From contig OX485806.1 of the NCBI GenBank assembly GCA_950295325.1, positions 37,326,001 through 37,390,000 of the forward strand: a stretch of DNA of 64,000 nt, written 5' to 3'. Origin of the DNA: Polytrichum commune. Taxonomy: Eukaryota; Streptophyta; Polytrichopsida; Polytrichales; Polytrichaceae. The position numbers and the translations under genes were made by a program. Below the pieces are notes generated by a model. The model was not told where the DNA came from. It saw only the letters and a program-made list of their open reading frames with translations, and did not search any database. Below, one piece after another: positions 60,185 to 64,000 of the stretch; within the stretch, counting starts at the first letter, position 1; every line of letters begins with the position of its first letter.

Positions 60185-61081
60185 CACACGCTCCCACAAT
60201 TCTTGGATACCTTTTGAAGGTGTCATAAATTTGTTCAAGCGCCGATTGAGAAGTGCCTAGAAGTGGGATTCAAATCCGGAAATTGTACATGCCTCTAAAG
60301 GAATTGAAATGGTTGTGATGCCAACCATTCTTGCACAATCTTGCTCGTCTGCTTGGGATCATTATCTTGTTGAAAGACCAACCTACTTGGATCCATACTG
60401 TATTTTTATATAGTGGACCACAAGAAATTTTCTAAAATAAATTTGTACAAATGCTTATCCATCTTACCTTCAATTTTGTATCATGCTCTCGGCCCAAAAG
60501 TTGTCATGCATCCCCAAATCATCATTGACGCACCACCATGCTTCACGGTCTGATGGACATGTTGAGGTCCAACGCGATCTCCATCTCCAATCCAACACCA
60601 TAACCTACCATCTGAGTTAAACTTGTTTATATTTGTCTCGTCACTAAAAATTATGCGTTTTCAATCATCAATGATTCAATTCTCATACCTTTGAGCAAAC
60701 TTCATGCGTGCGAGAACATGCTTACGACTCATAAATGGTTTGTTTTGCTGCACTTGTGCACCCAATCCAACCTCTCTCATAGCACACCTCACAATGATGT
60801 GACAACAATGTACATGTTTCAAATCAAAGTAGTTTTGTTGTCGCAGATGCAATTCCAAGTCAACCTTTAGTAACAAGAGTGACACAACACCTCTTCTCTC
60901 GGTCTACAAGAAGCATTGGACACCCTCCTCTTTGTCTCTCAATCTTGCCCCCTACATCCTCCCTCAAATGCGCTATAGAAGATTGGTTCATGCTCACTAA
61001 AGCATCAACTTTGCGAGTAGAAACACCGCTTCTAAGTTGCACCATAACTTAGTGCTTTTGTTCTTGAGACAATGGAGGCAT
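60185..61081 (-). pseudogene. Tc1-type (DD34E) transposase relic
   Basis: The minus-strand translation keeps the Tc1 order: an N-terminal helix-turn-helix (SGVSTRKVDALVSMNQSSI, about 61030-60970), the second DNA-binding part (KPFMSRKHVLARMKFAQRYE, about 60740-60680), catalytic IFSDETNINKFNSDGRLWCW (about 60654), VHQTVKHGGASMMIWGCMTT (about 60520), YKIEGKMDKHLYKFIL, then VFQQDNDPKQTSK (about 60370) and FPDLNP (about 60270). The third acidic residue, expected two positions after DLNP, is replaced by Ser, and several stops and at least one shift are present. The motifs are of the DD34E Tc1 kind, not the DD39D mariner form usual in plants. No terminal inverted repeats were identified. Confidence 0.85.
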
Positions 61082-61089
61082 GCGACTAC

Positions 61090-64000
61090 AAACAATTCTA
61101 CAAATTGCACCTCATGTACTATGGAACCAAGGTTGCACAAACAAGAAATCTCACGACATTCTCAACTACACAATGCACACATAGATGTCGATGTTGGAAG
61201 AGTGGCGGCGAACAAAAGCGAGTATTATAACCCTAACCACTTTGACATTTCCTATTTTAAAACTCCTAAAACCTTTTCACTTTCTAGTTTCACATTTATG
61301 TAATTGATTACTTGGACTCTTGCTTTGATTACTTCATCCCTTTGTTTGTGATTTAAATCGGCTAACAATGGGAGCCAAGTTGAGTTTATGTACAATGTAC
61401 TCAATTTTGTTCGTAATTGTATGTGGCAAAGAAACTGAGAAGATTCTTAGTTATATAAAAATAAAATGTGTCCACACCCAAAACTCAAAGAAACCTTTCA
61501 AGATATTCTCGTTACACTCAAACAAAGGACCATAAGAACATTTTGACCTTTGTTCATCCCCATATCTTATGGTTGACTTTAATAAATAAGATGTTCACAC
61601 AAGCTCTAAAAATCATGAGAAACGTGGCTATGGCCTCAATTTGGATTTGCTAACCATTCCGTACTTATCACTTGTTTCATATCCCATGAGAAGTGAGCTT
61701 TGAGAAGAAAGAATAAGTACTCATTGAAGACCCATTTACTAGAACAAGATATGTCAAGCAATGACATGCATTCACAAGTTCGGTGTTTGAATTCTATGGA
61801 ACGATGGTGAGTCTCAAGGTTGAAAATATTTTTGGAAGTCTCCCAAATAGAATACAAAAGTCTTTTTTGGAAGATAGTGGAGTTTAGAGATATTCTTGAA
61901 GGCAAAAAATTCGAGTATCAACCTCTAGCAATTTGAAGGTGACGAATTCAAAAGGAACTTGGGAGGTGCAAATCTCTCTCTCTCTCTTATTCTTCTTCTT
62001 CGTTTTTCCTTTCTTTCCACAATAGAATTGCTAAAGGGGAAAGATGCAATCTACAAAGCCATGCTTATAAAGGGTTGCCCGCTCGATGCGCCTTGGTTTT
62101 GGGTTCCCCCCAAGGTAGTTGTACTTGGTTCTTTCTTGCAATTGGATTCAATTTGTTCCAAAATAGAAAGAAAAAAAGTGCATGCCGGGAGGAATCATGA
62201 TAAGATGTACTATAATAGGACCCGAGATCGACAAAAGTGTAGATAACATTCTTCAACAACATTAGAGTTAATCTTAAAGTATGCAAATGAGCTAAAGTCA
62301 AAAATCCTCAATGGTATGTTGATTGAGTGCAACTGACAAGTCTTGGAGGGTTGCTTCGAGGTTTAGACACTAACATGTTTAATTTTTTATAAAACTAAGA
62401 ATCTTCTCATTCTCTTTGCCACCTATGTGCACATGTGTCTCTTTGCTCCTCTCGCCACTTGTGTACTCCCTGGTTGTATTCAAACTCGAAGAAAAGAACT
62501 CAAGCTTTTCTCAAATATTTGTGACCTTGGATTAGAGCAGAACGACTTCCCTTCCTAGTTTAATAGGTTATTGACACAAGTTGGAAATGACAAATAAAAG
62601 AGGGTCCTTCCAAACCCCCATTCTTGTTGACTTTATGGTTTACTCTATTGATTGGGAGGTCCCTTAGGACCTGTTTCAAAAGTCACGTGGCATAAATTGT
62701 AGACTCCCCTATAATCTTTGAACCTTAAAAGAACAAAAACTAGAAGTGAATGGGACCTAAGAATAGAAGAATAAACATGGAATATTATGGAAACATCCAC
62801 CAAATTTGTGGAATGTTCTAAGAATATACATATTACATATATATACAAATTTCCACACACATCAAATCTTTAGTTTAGAATTAGTGCGTGGACCACATCA
62901 ATGGTTTTCATAGGAAATTGATGTAGATGAATATTGGTACTTTATGTTGTCATACCTATTTAATTTTATTATTAATATAATTTCTTACCAAGTAAAGATG
63001 TTAATATTCATAATGTCCAAACAACCAATTTGACCTTTGTTGGCCAAAAAATGAGATCTACAGTAATTAGTTCTAGCATCGTGTAATTTCAAATAGTAAG
63101 TGACATAAAATACGATATTTAGTGTAGTGATCCCATTTTCAAAACCCTCTCTTATGTTGGGAACCTCTATGACTAAGCTCCGACTTGATACTAGAGAGTT
63201 TGAGAACTTTTTGATTGGAGAGGAGGCCTCTTACATATGCTAGTTCACTCAAGTCCACTTTACACTTAAATTTGTAAGTTGAGAAAGTCTTCTAACCTTC
63301 ACCGAGCTTACAACACTTAAGATGGTGCCTTGATGGAGTTCATGTGGAACGTGGTTGACAAGTCAATAACATGTCGTAATATTAACCCCTAACTTCCCAC
63401 ACCCAAATTCCCTCGAATATGCTCATAAAGTATGACCTCAAGTTTAGCGATTGTAACTGAAGATCTTAATTTTATTTTTTGACAAATACAATTGTATAGA
63501 TGTTTGCAAGTTAGAGGAGACTACACATAGTCCAAATTTTGCACGTTGAAGTTCTATCGTGTACAAGATTATAATAGGAATGTCAATAGTGGTCTCAAGG
63601 GTCGACGGTTTTAGAAATTACATTGGGGTTGGTTTTTTAATCGAACCTCCACTCAAATAATCTCCAAATGACATAATGTTACTCTCGTTCAAAAGAGGGG
63701 CAATATACCTACACAAATCAACTCACAAATCTTGAAGCCACATTTTTGTGATTTTTGGGGAAGCTTTGCAATTTGAGGCAACAATGCCACAACTTGCACA
63801 CCTTCCACATGGATTTACACCCACCAACACATGTCCAACTAAACATTTCAACAATATATGTTTAAGATATGTTGTGTTTGAGTGTCGTGCATTTCCAAAT
63901 TAGTTGGAAATCATTTGCAAACAATGATCAACCAAAAAAAAAACATGTTTAGGATATGTTGCCGACAAATGTCAAGCATGCATTTGTAGGCTGATTCCAT
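61090..64000. other. Right-end interval, repeats only
   Basis: 61600-61670 is a fragment of foldback family 2 (TGGCTATGGCCTCAATTTGG). (CT)n at about 61975-61987. 63095-63130 resembles an end of the 45841 MITE (ATACGATATTTAGTGTAGTG). No gene is recognised. Confidence 0.45.

Overview
The window is nuclear DNA of a land plant. Three protein genes look intact (an alpha-type carbonic anhydrase, an acidic HMG-box plus histone-fold protein, and a cytosolic-type asparaginyl-tRNA synthetase). They carry spliceosomal introns and sit in AT-rich sequence full of decayed plant-type transposons (Copia, hAT, PIF/Harbinger, a LINE, MITE-like foldbacks). Low gene density, long repeat-filled introns and a fungal-looking Tc1 relic fit a large-genome plant, but the species or clade cannot be named from the sequence alone.

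Layout. 1-600: broken Copia gag. 2992-8251 (minus): seven-exon alpha carbonic anhydrase, its introns packed with foldback elements. 10010-11906 (minus): two-exon HMG/histone-fold gene. 12.15-13.76 kb: internally deleted hAT element with terminal inverted repeats. 14.95-17.58 kb (minus): longer hAT transposase relic. 18.3-19.1 kb: GC-rich repeat. 19.2-20.0 kb: probable Harbinger relic. 21.3-24.3 kb: diverged segmental duplication carrying a Cys-rich exon and a hydrophobic exon. 27.0-27.5 kb: LINE reverse transcriptase relic. 30199-34781 (plus): asparaginyl-tRNA synthetase in nine exons, 571 residues. 36.5-41.7 kb (minus): snoRNA clusters. 42.1-44.6 kb: three further tandem repeat families of unknown function. 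45-64 kb: no gene recognised, only foldback elements, dispersed repeats and a Tc1-type transposase relic at 60.2-61.1 kb.

The most interesting part is 36.5-41.7 kb. No protein-coding gene is recognised there, but on the minus strand five RNA species recur in a fixed order, A-B-C-D-E. A, B and C have box C/D architecture (C, D', C' and D boxes plus terminal stems). D has full two-hairpin H/ACA architecture, is exactly 143 nt in all three copies, and shows a compensatory base-pair change. E is a 136-nt two-hairpin RNA with compensatory change but non-canonical boxes. About three and a half cassettes lie at 36.5-39.6 kb, and a separate C-B-A group at 41.3-41.7 kb. Telomere-motif (telo-box) tracts lie 220-380 bp upstream of each group, where a promoter would be expected. 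Matched to rRNA from memory, A and B would target conserved 18S and 25S segments and D would target an 18S pseudouridylation site.

Functionally the intact loci are housekeeping (translation, rRNA modification, chromatin/replication, CO2/bicarbonate chemistry). The rest is transposon-derived. Exon boundaries were derived by hand from splice consensus and reading-frame continuity. rRNA pairings and family assignments rest on remembered family features, not on searches.
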